From Terrabacter sp. Root181 (GTDB lineage: Bacteria > Actinomycetota > Actinomycetes > Actinomycetales > Dermatophilaceae), in assembly GCF_001428505.1 (NCBI RefSeq), contig NZ_LMHU01000001.1, positions 1,567,813 through 1,631,812 of the forward strand: DNA of 64,000 nucleotides. The letters are read 5' to 3'. Shown one piece after another: positions 9,527-19,164 of the stretch (within the stretch, counting starts at the first letter, position 1; every line of letters starts with the position of its first letter). Below the pieces are notes generated by a model. That model worked only from the letters and a program-made list of their open reading frames with translations, ran no database searches and had not been told where the DNA came from. The position numbers and the translations under genes are program-made.

Positions 9527-9540
9527 TTCGGCGTTTCATG

Positions 9541-9601
9541 GGCTATTCGGGTCAAATGTTCCTAAAATGGACGCATCACCCCGAATTCACCATGGAGAAC
9601 C
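9541..9601 (+). promoter_or_regulatory. Putative promoter of the receiver/HEAT/glycosyltransferase/kinase operon
   Basis: An AT-rich island unusual for this DNA contains TAAAAT at 9563-9568, a good -10 box. No -35 at 17 bases is convincing. ATGGAGAACC before the ATG at 9602 provides GGAG as ribosome-binding site. Start of transcription is inference. Confidence 0.35.
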
Positions 9602-10003
9602 ATGTCTGCGCCTGCCGGCGATCCCGATGCCAGCCCCGTCCGTGTCCTCGTGGCCGACGACGACGCCGACATCCGAGACCTCGTCGAGTTCAAGCTGACC
9701 CAGGCGGGGTATGCCGTCGAGGCCGTCCCCGACGGCATCAGCGCCTGGGAGGCGTTCGCCGCCGACCCGCCGCAGCTGGCGGTGCTCGACGTCATGATGC
9801 CGGGCCTGTCCGGCATCGACGTCCTCCGCAAGATCCGCGAGAGCGAGTTCTCGTCGGTGCCCGTGCTGCTCCTCAGCGCCAAGTCGCGTGACTCCGACGT
9901 CGACACCGGCTTCGCGGTCGGCGCCGACGACTACGTCATCAAGCCGTTCAGCCCCCGAGAGCTGCTCCACCGCGTCAACGGCATGCTCGCCCGGGCGCGA
10001 TGA
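9602..10003 (+). CDS. Stand-alone response-regulator receiver domain
   Basis: 133 residues, essentially only a CheY-like receiver: acidic triad at D19-D21 (VLVADDDADIRDLV), phospho-acceptor D63 in LAVLDVMMPG, S92 (LLLSAK), and K114 in DDYVIKPFSP. There is no DNA-binding or enzymatic output domain, so it must act through a protein partner. It heads an operon with a HEAT-repeat membrane protein, a glycosyltransferase and a GAF histidine kinase, and the gap to the next gene is 13 bases. It is likely phosphorylated by the kinase encoded at 12517-14682 and passes the signal to the HEAT protein or the synthase (inference). Confidence 0.9.
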   Translation: MSAPAGDPDASPVRVLVADDDADIRDLVEFKLTQAGYAVEAVPDGISAWEAFAADPPQLAVLDVMMPGLSGIDVLRKIRESEFSSVPVLLLSAKSRDSDVDTGFAVGADDYVIKPFSPRELLHRVNGMLARAR

Positions 10004-10016
10004 GCGGCGGGGCTTC

Positions 10017-11075
10017 GTGATCATCGGTGCGGCGCTGCTCGTCGGCGCGACGGTCGTCGTCCTCGGGGCCTGCGTCCTGCTGATCTTCGCCGTCGTGGCC
10101 GTGCGCGCGCGACGGCACAGTCGCAACCAGCGCGACGAGATGCTGCTGTCCCCTCTGCGGCCGCCGCTCATCACGGTGGCCTCGGGCGAGGACGACGACG
10201 GTGCGGCCGCCGAGGAGCTGACCTGGGCGACCGGGGTCTCGCGCACCGTGCTCGACCGCAACATCGTCGAGATGCTCACCAAGATCCGGGGCGTTCCCGC
10301 CGAGCAGCTCGTCCACGTGCTCGAGGTCCACGGCGCCGTCGACGCGGCGGTCGCCGACATGTCGAGCCGCTCCACCGTCAAGCGCGCCCGGGCCGCCCAG
10401 CTGCTGGGTCTCGCCCGCGCCGGGCACACGGTCCCGCTGCTCGTCGAGGCCCTCGGGGACGAGTCGGTCGAGGTGCGCAACAGCGCCGCCTACGCGCTCG
10501 GCCTCATCGGCGACCCGGCGGCCGCCGGCCCCGTGCTCGCCGCGATCGGCGCGCCCGAGCGCGGACTCCCGGCCGCCACCGCCGCCGAGGCGCTGCAGTC
10601 GATGGGGGTCGGCATCTCGGAGGTGCTGCGCGACGGCATGGCCGACGCCAACGCGCGCACCCGCATGGTCGCCGCCCACCTCAGCGGCGAGCGCAGCTTC
10701 ACGCGTGGGCTGCCCGAGCTGCGGCAGCTGCTCGACGCCGATCCCGACCTCACGGTCCGCGAGACGAGCGCCACGGCCATCGGCCGCCTCGGTCGTGCTG
10801 AGGACGTCGGCATCCTCGTGCGCCACTGCGTGCCGTCCGAGCCGTTGGCCCTGCGCCGGGCCTGCGTCGTCGCCCTGGGCGAGCTCGGCGAGGCCGAGGC
10901 GATCCCGGCGCTCGCCCACCTGCTCGCCGACTCGGACCCGCGCCTGGCCGAGCTGGCCGCGACCGCCCTGCTGTCGATGGGTCCCGACGGACGCGACGCC
11001 CTCGAGGGACACGGGGACGACCCGGCCGTGCGCACCGCACGCCTGCTCGCCAGCCTGCAGAAGGCGTCTGCATGA
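10017..11075 (+). CDS. Membrane-anchored HEAT-repeat protein
   Basis: 352 residues from GTG 10017. Residues 1-30 form one hydrophobic helix (VIIGAALLVGATVVVLGACV) followed by basic residues, so the rest should be cytoplasmic. From about residue 110 it has HEAT/PBS-lyase-type helical repeats (VPLLVEALGDESVEVRNSAA; ALGLIGDPAAAGPVLAAIG; VRETSATAIGRLGRAEDVG; VVALGELGEAEAIPALAHLL). Such superhelices are protein-binding scaffolds. It has no lyase or kinase motifs. Its place between a lone receiver and a glycosyltransferase, with a four-base overlap into the latter, suggests it links phospho-signal and synthase. That role is inference. Confidence 0.85.
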   Translation: MIIGAALLVGATVVVLGACVLLIFAVVAVRARRHSRNQRDEMLLSPLRPPLITVASGEDDDGAAAEELTWATGVSRTVLDRNIVEMLTKIRGVPAEQLVHVLEVHGAVDAAVADMSSRSTVKRARAAQLLGLARAGHTVPLLVEALGDESVEVRNSAAYALGLIGDPAAAGPVLAAIGAPERGLPAATAAEALQSMGVGISEVLRDGMADANARTRMVAAHLSGERSFTRGLPELRQLLDADPDLTVRETSATAIGRLGRAEDVGILVRHCVPSEPLALRRACVVALGELGEAEAIPALAHLLADSDPRLAELAATALLSMGPDGRDALEGHGDDPAVRTARLLASLQKASA

Positions 11076-12520
11076 GCTGGGACGGCATCGCCTCGGGCCT
11101 GCGGTCCTTCGTCCTGTGGATCATGGACGTCACCGCGGTCCCGATCATCATCTACTTCGTCCTCATCAACACCTCGCTGCTCGTGCTCATCGGGCTGGCC
11201 TACCTCGAGTTCCGCGCCCAGCAGCGCCGGCGATCGACGGCCGTGGCGTGGCAGGGCGCCGGCCTCGCGCCGGGCGTCTCGCTGCTGGTCCCCGCCTACA
11301 ACGAGGAGGCCGGCATCGTCATGGCGGTCAAGTCGTTCCTCACGCTGCGCTACCCGCGGCACGAGGTCGTCGTCGTCGACGACGGGAGCAGCGACCAGAC
11401 CTTCGCCCGTCTCGAGGAGGCCTTCGACCTCGTCCACGTGCCTCGCGAGCTACCCCACGAGATCCCGATCCGGGCCAAGGTCCTCGGCATCTACGTCCCG
11501 CGTGACGGGCGCACCCGCCTCGTCGTCGTCCGCAAGGAGAACTCCGGGCGCTCCGAGGCGATCAACGTCGCCATCAACGCCGCGAGCGAGCCGCTCGTCG
11601 CGATGATCGACGGTGACTCGATCCTCGAGCCCGACGGGCTGCTCCACGTCACCCGTCCCTTCGCCGACGACCCGACGCGCATGGTCGCGACCGGCGGGGC
11701 CATCCGACCGGTCAACGGCAGCCGGGTCGTCTCGGGCCGCATCGTGCGCGTCGAGATGCCGCAGACCTGGCTGCCGCGCATCCAGCTCGTCGAGTACCTC
11801 CGCGCCTTCCTGCTCGGCCGCACCGGGTGGTCGCGCCTCGGCGGCCTCATCCTGATCAGCGGTGCCTTCGGGCTCTTCCGCCGCGACGTCGTCGTCGAGG
11901 TCGGCGGCCTCGACCCGACCAGCATCGGCGAGGACTTCGAGCTCGTCATGCGCATCCACAAGCGGCTGCGCGACGAGGGACGTGACTACTCCATCGAGTT
12001 CGTGCCCGAGCCGGTGTCGTGGACCGAGGTCCCCGTCACCGCGAAGGTGCTGCGCAACCAGCGCCGTCGGTGGCACCGCGGTCTCTGGGAGACGCTCTGG
12101 GCCTACCGCTCGATGCTCTTCCGCCGCAAGTACGGCCGGATCGGCTGGCTCGCCCTGCCGTACTACTGGCTCTTCGAGCTCTTCGCGCCGCTGCTCGAGC
12201 TCTTCGGCATCGTCATCGTGCCGCTGGCGCTGGCCCTGGGCATCGTCAACGTGCCCTTCGCGATCCTCTTCCTCGTGCTCGCCTACGGGTATGCCGTGCT
12301 CGTGACCCTCTCGGCGATGGTCGTCGACGAGTGGGCCTTCCACAAGCACGACCGGTGGCGGGCCATCTGGCAGACGATCGCCGCGTCCGTCCTCGAGAAC
12401 ATCGGCTACCGCCAGGCCACCGTGTGGTGGCGCCTCGAGGGGTGGTGGTCGAGCCTGCGCGGGAAGAAGCACGTCTGGGGTGTCATGACCCGCACGGGCT
12501 TCGACGAGGAACCCGCGTGA
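11072..12520 (+). CDS. Processive family-2 membrane glycosyltransferase
   Basis: 482 residues. A transmembrane helix at about 20-45 precedes a cytoplasmic GT-A domain: VSLLVPAYNEEAGI, VVVVDDGSSDQT, MIDGDS (DxD-type metal site), GEDFEL (catalytic acid region) and QRRRW, the QxxRW motif of processive synthases. Two or more C-terminal membrane helices (about 355-430) follow. This architecture matches poly-beta-1,6-GlcNAc, hyaluronan or cellulose-type synthases that make and export a polysaccharide. The sugar cannot be read from sequence. Overlaps both neighbours (ATGA at the start, GTGA at the end), so it is part of the signalling operon. Confidence 0.9.
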   Translation: MSWDGIASGLRSFVLWIMDVTAVPIIIYFVLINTSLLVLIGLAYLEFRAQQRRRSTAVAWQGAGLAPGVSLLVPAYNEEAGIVMAVKSFLTLRYPRHEVVVVDDGSSDQTFARLEEAFDLVHVPRELPHEIPIRAKVLGIYVPRDGRTRLVVVRKENSGRSEAINVAINAASEPLVAMIDGDSILEPDGLLHVTRPFADDPTRMVATGGAIRPVNGSRVVSGRIVRVEMPQTWLPRIQLVEYLRAFLLGRTGWSRLGGLILISGAFGLFRRDVVVEVGGLDPTSIGEDFELVMRIHKRLRDEGRDYSIEFVPEPVSWTEVPVTAKVLRNQRRRWHRGLWETLWAYRSMLFRRKYGRIGWLALPYYWLFELFAPLLELFGIVIVPLALALGIVNVPFAILFLVLAYGYAVLVTLSAMVVDEWAFHKHDRWRAIWQTIAASVLENIGYRQATVWWRLEGWWSSLRGKKHVWGVMTRTGFDEEPA

Positions 12521-14682
12521 CGGGCGGGCTGCCGGCCGTCTCGAGGCGTTCGGTGGGCAGCCAGATCCGGCTGCTCATCGGCATCCTCGTCGTGCTCGTG
12601 CCGATCGGCGCCGTCATCTCGGTCGCCACGATCCACTCCCAGGGTGCCGCGGTACGGGCCCTCACACTGGCGCTCGGGCCTGCCCGCGAGGCCAACAGCG
12701 CCGTGCTGCTCGACATGACCCGGGCCGAGGGAGCCTGGCGCGAGGGGGTCGTCGGCGCCCCGGCACCGCTCGACCCGCTGTCGCTGCGCACCCGGGTCGA
12801 GCAGGAGCTCGACGAGGTGGAGGCGGGCACGCAGAGCCAGGAGCTCGCGGCGGAGGACCGGGCCCGGTTCGCGGCGCTCAGCGCGACGCAGCGCAGTGCC
12901 GTCGAGGCCTGGTTCACGGCCGCCGCGGCCTCGCTCGAGGACGCTCCCAGCGCACCCCCGACGGCAGCCCCGACCGATGCGCCTCCCGGCACGCCCGGTG
13001 GCCCGGCGCCCGGCGCCACGGGTGCCACGCCGACCACCCAGCAGACGCAGCAGCGCACCCGCGTCGAGACGGCATACGCCTCGTTCCTGCGGGCCAACAG
13101 CGCGATCGAGGCCTCCATCCGCTCCCAGCGCGACGCCGCGCGCGTGGAGTCGCGCGAGGCGACCGGCGTCACCTCGGGCGTCATCATCGCCGTCGCCGCG
13201 GTCGTCGTGCTCGTCCTCATCGCTGCCGGCTTCGGGATGGACCGCGCCGTCGGCCTCCCGCTCGCCCGCCTGCGCGAGGTGGTGCGCCGGCAGGCCGAGG
13301 AGGACGTCATCGCGATGGCGAACCAGGAGGAGGGGGCGCTGGAGGTCCGCATGCTCGCGCGCGACTTCAACGACCTGACCCGGGCCAACGCCCGGCTCGT
13401 CGACCAGCAGGCCGCCGTCCTCGAGATGCAGGAGCTCGTGCTCGACGTCGGCCGGGGCGCGCGGTCGGCCGTCGACGTCCACGAGGCGCTGCAACGCGTC
13501 ACGACCAAGCTCGGTGCCGGTCTGGGCGCCGACCGGGTCCTGCTCTACACGCTCGGCGAGGACGGCCAGACGATCGAGGACCGACTCCAGTGGCACACCG
13601 ACGACCTGCCCGACCTCCCGCCGCTCCCGCGCTCCCTCGCGCAGCAGGTGGGGGCCGTCAACGACGAGCTGCGCCGCGACGTCGGCTTCTTCGACCTCGG
13701 TGACCTCCTGGCGCACCAGGCCTACGACGACGAGCGCGCACGAGCCTTCCACCGGGCCACCGGCGCCCGCTCGCTGCTCATGCTCCCGGTCGGCACGGGA
13801 GGCCGGGGCCTCGGCATCCTGTCGGTGATGATGGTGAGCGCCCCGCGGCGCTGGCACCGGCACGAGATCCAGGCCGCGCAGCAGTGCGCGGCCATCGCCG
13901 CCCAGTCGATCGTCGCGCTGCGCCTCTCGCAGATGCAGGACGAGCAGGTCCGGCGGCTCACCGAGCTCGACCGCCAGAAGACCGACTTCATGGCGACCGT
14001 CAGCCACGAGCTGCGCACCCCGCTGACGTCGATCAGCGGCTACCTCGAGCTCCTCGTCGACGGCGACTTCGGCGACGTCTCCGACGGCCAGCACGTGGCC
14101 CTCGACATCATCGGGCGCAATGCCACCCGGCTGCGGGGGCTCATCGAGGACCTCCTCGTCCTCAACAAGATCGAGGTCAGCGGGCTCCAGGCCGTGTCCG
14201 AGGAGGTCGCCGTGCACCACCTGCTGCGCACCGTCACCGAGACCATGGAGCCCGTGGCGGCCGCGGGGGGCGTGCGGCTGCTCTGCACCGACGTGCCCGA
14301 CGACCTCGTCGTCCGGGTCGACCGCGGGCAGGTCGAACGGGCCCTGATCAACCTCGGCTCCAACGCCGTGAAGTTCACGCCCGAAGGAGGGAAGGTCCTC
14401 CTGTCGGCCGAGCGCGCCGGGGACTCCACCATCATCTCCGTGCACGACACCGGCATCGGCATCCCGGCCACCGACCTCGCGCGCCTGTCCGAGCGCTTCT
14501 TCCGGGCCGGCAACGCCACGGCCGCGGCCATCCCCGGCACGGGGCTCGGCCTCGCGATCGTGCGCGCCATCGTCGAGGGCCACGGCGGCGAGCTCGTCAT
14601 CGCCTCGGTCGAGGGGGAGGGGACCACGATGCAGGTCGTGCTCCCCGTCGCCCAGCCGGCCGCCGTCCCGGCGCGGCGGTGA
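12517..14682 (+). CDS. GAF-domain sensor histidine kinase
   Basis: 721 residues from a GTG overlapping the glycosyltransferase stop. An N-terminal helix (IRLLIGILVVLVPIGAVISV) and a second at about 220-245 bracket an extracytoplasmic region with a Pro/Ala/Thr-rich linker (about 145-180). Then a HAMP-like stretch, a GAF domain (about 320-470), and the kinase core: H-box FMATVSHELRTPLTS, N-box LINLGSNAVKFTPEGG, G1 VHDTGIGIP and G2 GTGLGLAIV. It should autophosphorylate in response to an external or small-molecule cue and phosphorylate the lone receiver encoded at the head of the operon (inference from operon context). Confidence 0.93.
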   Translation: MTGGLPAVSRRSVGSQIRLLIGILVVLVPIGAVISVATIHSQGAAVRALTLALGPAREANSAVLLDMTRAEGAWREGVVGAPAPLDPLSLRTRVEQELDEVEAGTQSQELAAEDRARFAALSATQRSAVEAWFTAAAASLEDAPSAPPTAAPTDAPPGTPGGPAPGATGATPTTQQTQQRTRVETAYASFLRANSAIEASIRSQRDAARVESREATGVTSGVIIAVAAVVVLVLIAAGFGMDRAVGLPLARLREVVRRQAEEDVIAMANQEEGALEVRMLARDFNDLTRANARLVDQQAAVLEMQELVLDVGRGARSAVDVHEALQRVTTKLGAGLGADRVLLYTLGEDGQTIEDRLQWHTDDLPDLPPLPRSLAQQVGAVNDELRRDVGFFDLGDLLAHQAYDDERARAFHRATGARSLLMLPVGTGGRGLGILSVMMVSAPRRWHRHEIQAAQQCAAIAAQSIVALRLSQMQDEQVRRLTELDRQKTDFMATVSHELRTPLTSISGYLELLVDGDFGDVSDGQHVALDIIGRNATRLRGLIEDLLVLNKIEVSGLQAVSEEVAVHHLLRTVTETMEPVAAAGGVRLLCTDVPDDLVVRVDRGQVERALINLGSNAVKFTPEGGKVLLSAERAGDSTIISVHDTGIGIPATDLARLSERFFRAGNATAAAIPGTGLGLAIVRAIVEGHGGELVIASVEGEGTTMQVVLPVAQPAAVPARR

Positions 14683-14742
14683 CCCGGGCGCGAGGCGGGT
14701 GCCGGTGGCGGGCCGGCGACGCCCGGCGTGGTCGCCCGGCCC

Positions 14743-15726
14743 TCAGAAGCAGCCACCTCTCGGGCGCTCGCGCAGTCCCTGCGTGACCGTCCATCCGGTC
14801 GCCGGGTCGTGCAGCACCGTCGGGGACGGCGTCGAGTGCCTCGTCGATCGCGTCCCGGTGCTCGTCGTCCGGGGTGAGCGGGCCGCGCCCGTGCGTGCGT
14901 CGAGCGACCAGCGCTCCGTGACCCAGACGGCCTCGCCCGTGACCGCCGCAGCCGTCGTCCGTGGGTACCACACCTCGACGACCACGTCGCGGCCCACGAG
15001 CCGCACGCTGACACCCGCGGGGGCGTCGGGGCGGGTCGGGAGCGAGCGCCAGGTCACCGAGCGGGAGCCGAGATCCACGCCGAGGACCGAGCCGTCAGAG
15101 CCGGGGACGACGACGTGCGTCTCGTCGGCCGCCGCGAGGGGCTCCAGGCGCCAGGCCCCGACGGGGAGCGGGACCTCGACGGAGTCCCGCGAGCCGGACC
15201 CGGGTGACCAGGCGACGAGCGACCGACCCCGCACCCCGACGATCCCGCCGCGGGTGACGACGGCCGACGAGCGGTAGCCCCGGTCCGCGTCCTCGTCCAG
15301 CGGCGACTCCTGCCACGACCAACCGCCCGGGGCGCCGTCGAGCCGCTCGGCGGTCACGATCGCGTCGCCCTCGGCAGGTGTCCCGACGGCATACCCCTGG
15401 ACGACGCCGATGACGTGGGCGAGGTCGGTCGGGGTCGAGACGGCACCGGAGGCGACGTCGACGACGTGGGTGGCGTGACAGCCGACGACGACGACGTGCC
15501 CGTTGCTGACGACCGGGGGCTCGGAGAGCAGGTCGGCCACCGGCGTCGTCCAGCGGACGGCGCCGGACGGGTCGGTGCCGGTGAGGCGTCCGACCTGCGC
15601 GGCAGGCACGTCGGGACAGTCGTCGAAGGCGCAGTCCGCGCCCGAGCAGGCCGTGGCCGCGAGCAGCACGGCGACCGCTCCGGCCACCGCCGCGCGGCGG
15701 CCGGCCACTCTGTCCCTGACCTCCAT
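14743..15726 (-). CDS. Lipoprotein with PQQ/beta-propeller-like repeats
   Basis: 327 residues from ATG 15726 (GGGGAGG six bases upstream). A basic start, hydrophobic helix and lipobox LLAATACSG indicate a lipid-anchored exported protein. The rest carries blades of the type [20 protein letters not shown] and [17 protein letters not shown], resembling PQQ-like beta-propellers without recognisable cofactor residues. It converges on the histidine kinase (60 bases apart) and diverges from rpmE. Role unknown; it might sense or bind an extracellular ligand, but nothing in the sequence proves a link to the neighbouring operon. Confidence 0.75.
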   Translation of the reverse strand: MEVRDRVAGRRAAVAGAVAVLLAATACSGADCAFDDCPDVPAAQVGRLTGTDPSGAVRWTTPVADLLSEPPVVSNGHVVVVGCHATHVVDVASGAVSTPTDLAHVIGVVQGYAVGTPAEGDAIVTAERLDGAPGGWSWQESPLDEDADRGYRSSAVVTRGGIVGVRGRSLVAWSPGSGSRDSVEVPLPVGAWRLEPLAAADETHVVVPGSDGSVLGVDLGSRSVTWRSLPTRPDAPAGVSVRLVGRDVVVEVWYPRTTAAAVTGEAVWVTERWSLDARTGAARSPRTTSTGTRSTRHSTPSPTVLHDPATGWTVTQGLRERPRGGCF

Positions 15727-15967
15727 GAGTGCCTCCCCGTCGCCGGTCCGTCCCGTCGCCGATGAAGACACCGGACGGGCCCGGATCGATGCACGTCGGG
15801 CCCGGCTCTCCAGGGGTCGCGTGGGGGAATGCCGAGGGCCTCCCGTGCGTTTGGGAGGAGGTGCGCCTTTCTGGCACACTCTTCCTTTGGACCGGTTCAC
15901 GGGAGAGCAGCTCCCCAGCGTGAGCAGCGATGACACCGACCCGGCCGACTACCTCAAGGAGACAACG
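15727..15967 (+). promoter_or_regulatory. Divergent region between the lipoprotein gene and rpmE
   Basis: 241 bases with no supported gene. It must hold divergent promoters. AAGGAG at 15956-15961 is the rpmE ribosome-binding site and decides the TTG start at 15968. TTTGGAC and GTGAGC-type words occur, but I cannot assign -10/-35 boxes with confidence. Confidence 0.35.
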
Positions 15968-16183
15968 TTGAAGAAGGACCTTCACCCCGAGTACGTCGAG
16001 ACCACGGTGACCTGCACCTGTGGCAGCACGTTCGTCACGCGCAGCACCGAGACGTCCGGCAAGATCTCTGCCGACGTCTGCTCGCAGTGCCACCCGTTCT
16101 ACACGGGCAAGCAGAAGATCCTCGACACCGGTGGCCGCGTGGCCCGGTTCGAGGCCCGTTACGGCAAGAAGGCCGCCAAGTAG
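15968..16183 (+). CDS. rpmE: 50S ribosomal protein L31 (zinc-binding form)
   Basis: 71 residues, starting at a TTG preceded by AAGGAG with six-base spacing; the first residues ([19 protein letters not shown]) match the family exactly. CTCG and [10 protein letters not shown] supply the cysteines of the zinc-containing (C+) L31 rather than the zinc-free paralogue. Component of the large ribosomal subunit bridging to 30S. In most actinobacteria it follows rho directly; here a 6-kb block separates the two. A strong terminator follows. Confidence 0.96.
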   Translation: MKKDLHPEYVETTVTCTCGSTFVTRSTETSGKISADVCSQCHPFYTGKQKILDTGGRVARFEARYGKKAAK

Positions 16184-16203
16184 GTCTCCCGCACGCCGGC
16201 TCC

Positions 16204-16240
16204 CACGACTTCGGTCGTCGGGAGCCGGCGTTCGTCTTAC
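16204..16240 (+). terminator. Terminator after rpmE
   Basis: CGCCGGCTCCCACGAC pairs with GTCGTCGGGAGCCGGCG around a TTCG tetraloop, with a single bulged C. TTCGTCTT follows. It lies 20 bases after the rpmE stop and ahead of prfA. Confidence 0.88.
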
Positions 16241-16271
16241 CCCGACCGTCCCCTGAGCCGAAGGGCCCACC

Positions 16272-17356
<1,085 letters not shown>

Positions 17357-17360
<4 letters not shown>

Positions 17361-18226
17361 CCGACCTGCGTGACGGGGTGCGGGCCGCCGCCGCGCGGCT
17401 GCGCGACGCCGGGGTGGCCTCCGCCGACGTCGACGCCGTCGAGCTCGCGGCCCACGTCCTGGACGTCGACCCCGCGGAGGTCCGTCGGCTGATGGTGCTC
17501 GGCGGGCGCACGCTCCCGGAGTCGTATGCCGTCCTCGTCGACGAGCGCGCCGGCCGGGTTCCCCTGCAGCACCTGACGGGCCGGGCCCACTTCCGGCGGC
17601 TGACGCTGGCGGTCGGCCCGGGGGTCTTCGTGCCGCGGCCCGAGACGGAGGTGCTCGTGGACCTCGCCCTCGGTGAGGTCGACCGGCTGCTCGCGGCCGG
17701 TGCGGCTCCGGTCCGGGTCGTCGACCTCTGCTCGGGTTCCGGGGCGATCGCCCTGTCGGTCAAGGCGGATAGTCCGGGCACCGAGGTGCGCGGGCTCGAG
17801 CTGTCGCCCGACGCGTACGCCTGGGCGGTGGCCAACCGCGACCGCCTGGGTCTCGACGTCGCCCTCGCGCAGGGGGACGCGACGCTGCCGTGCTTCGAGG
17901 ACTGGACCGGCGTCGTCGACGTCGTCACGGTCAACCCGCCCTACATCCCGGTCGGTGCCGTGCCCGTCGACCCCGAGGTCCGCGACCACGATCCCGCCGT
18001 CGCGCTCTACGGCGGCAGCGAGGACGGGCTCGCCATCCCGCTCGCCGTCGCGCGGGTCGCCGCCTCGCTGCTCCGACCCGGCGGTCTCGTGCTCGTGGAG
18101 CACGCCGACTCCCAGGGCGAGAGCCTGCCTCGCCGGCTCTCGGCGACGGGGGAGTGGGCCGACGTCGGCGACCACGTCGACCTGTCCGGCCGACCCCGGG
18201 TCACGACCGCCCGCCGCGCGGGCTGA
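17357..18226 (+). CDS. prmC: Release factor glutamine methyltransferase
   Basis: Methylates the GGQ glutamine of release factors with SAM. 289 residues from the GTG overlapping the prfA stop. N-terminal helical substrate-binding domain; [16 protein letters not shown] motif [13 protein letters not shown]; catalytic NPPY (VNPPYIPV), and [11 protein letters not shown]. Translational coupling with its substrate gene prfA is a conserved arrangement. Confidence 0.96.
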
Positions 18227-18257
18227 GCCGTCGCGACGTCGCGGCGGCATTCACCTC

Positions 18258-18440
18258 TCAGGGCATCCGCACGACGATCTTGTCGACGGTCTGCTGGTCG
18301 AGCACCGAGGCGAGGGCCTCACCGGCACGGTCGAGATCGACCACGTCGCGTCGTGGTGACCTGATGCGGCCCTGCGCGGTTGCCCGCTGCCGCCGCAGCG
18401 TCGAGGTGGGCGGCGTCGGGTCGAAGACGAGGGATCGCAC
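18258..18440 (-). pseudogene. Relic of a medium-chain alcohol dehydrogenase/quinone oxidoreductase
   Basis: A 60-codon frame starting at a GTG one base after the TetR stop. Its first residues (MRSLVFDP) look like the N-terminus, and its last (DRAGEALASVLDQQTVDKIV) like the C-terminus, of zinc-type/quinone oxidoreductases, but the roughly 250 residues between, including the GxGxxG nucleotide site, are gone. An internal deletion of the gene that once followed the regulator is the simplest reading. The fragment cannot be catalytic. Confidence in the family rests on short end matches. Confidence 0.55.
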
Positions 18441-18441
18441 G

Positions 18442-19032
18442 TCAGGCCGCGAAGCCGATTGCGGCGGTCACGAGCGCGCGCGCCGAGGCCCTGGCCACTG
18501 CGGGGGCCTCGGGGTCGGCATCGAGCGAACCGCTGGCAAGACCGCCGTCGAGCAACAGGGTCAGTGACCGGGCGAGGGTTGCCGGGTCGTGGGCGCCGGC
18601 CTGCTCCGCGAGGTCCTGCACCCAGGCCAGGACCGCAGCCTTGTGGGCGACCGTGCGATCGTGCACCGGCGTGCCCGGCTGCGACTCCGCGGCCGCGTTG
18701 ATGAAGGCGCAGCCCCGGTATCCCTCGCGGCGGCACGCGGTGCCGAGCGCGTCGAACAGGCCGACCAGCTGGGCTGCCGGCTCGTCGCCGGCGGCCAGGG
18801 CCGCGGCGTGCAGCTGCCCCGTCCAGACGCCGTCGACCTTGTCGAGGTAGGAGACGACGAGGTCGTCCTTCGAGGGGAAGTGCTTGTAGAAGGTCGCCTT
18901 GGCCACGCCCGAGTCCGCGATGATCAGGTCGACCCCGACGGCGCGGATGCCTCGCGCGTAGAAGAGCGAGAAGGCGGTGTCGAGGATGCGCTCGCGAGCG
19001 GCGCTGGGGCGGGTCGGCGTGGCGATGGACAT
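18442..19032 (-). CDS. TetR/AcrR-family repressor
   Basis: 196 residues from ATG 19032 (GAGG upstream; an ATG seven codons earlier is less likely). N-terminal helix-turn-helix: ILDTAFSLFYARGIRAVGVD...SGVAKATFYKHFPSKDDLV. The C-terminal part is the ligand and dimerisation domain, with the CRREGYRGCAFINAAAE signature of a common actinobacterial subfamily. It diverges from an F420-reductase-like gene, and two palindromes in the gap are likely its operators, so it probably represses itself and that gene. The gene behind it is a relic. Confidence 0.92.
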   Translation of the reverse strand: MSIATPTRPSAARERILDTAFSLFYARGIRAVGVDLIIADSGVAKATFYKHFPSKDDLVVSYLDKVDGVWTGQLHAAALAAGDEPAAQLVGLFDALGTACRREGYRGCAFINAAAESQPGTPVHDRTVAHKAAVLAWVQDLAEQAGAHDPATLARSLTLLLDGGLASGSLDADPEAPAVARASARALVTAAIGFAA

Positions 19033-19082
19033 CGGGCTCCTCGGCTGGTGCAACGGCTACGTCCCGAGTGTACCTTGCGCAT

Positions 19083-19096
19083 AGACAGATCTGTCT
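19083..19096. promoter_or_regulatory. TetR operator 1
   Basis: AGACAGATCTGTCT is a perfect 14-bp palindrome between the divergent TetR and F420-reductase-like genes. With the flanking T/G it fits the TAGACARRT..YGTCTA type of site bound by TetR proteins of this subfamily. Assignment to the adjacent regulator is inference. Confidence 0.7.
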
Positions 19097-19114
19097 GTTA
19101 GTTTCGGTCACCAG

Positions 19115-19132
19115 GTAGACAGGTTCGTCTAC
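19115..19132. promoter_or_regulatory. TetR operator 2
   Basis: GTAGACAGGTTCGTCTAC has perfect six-base arms (GTAGAC/GTCTAC) and matches operator 1 in its core (AGACAG...GTCT). It lies 33 bases upstream of the start codon at 19165, about three helical turns from operator 1. Confidence 0.7.
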
Positions 19133-19164
19133 TCCCATCCATCGGAGCAGCACCAGGAGCACCC

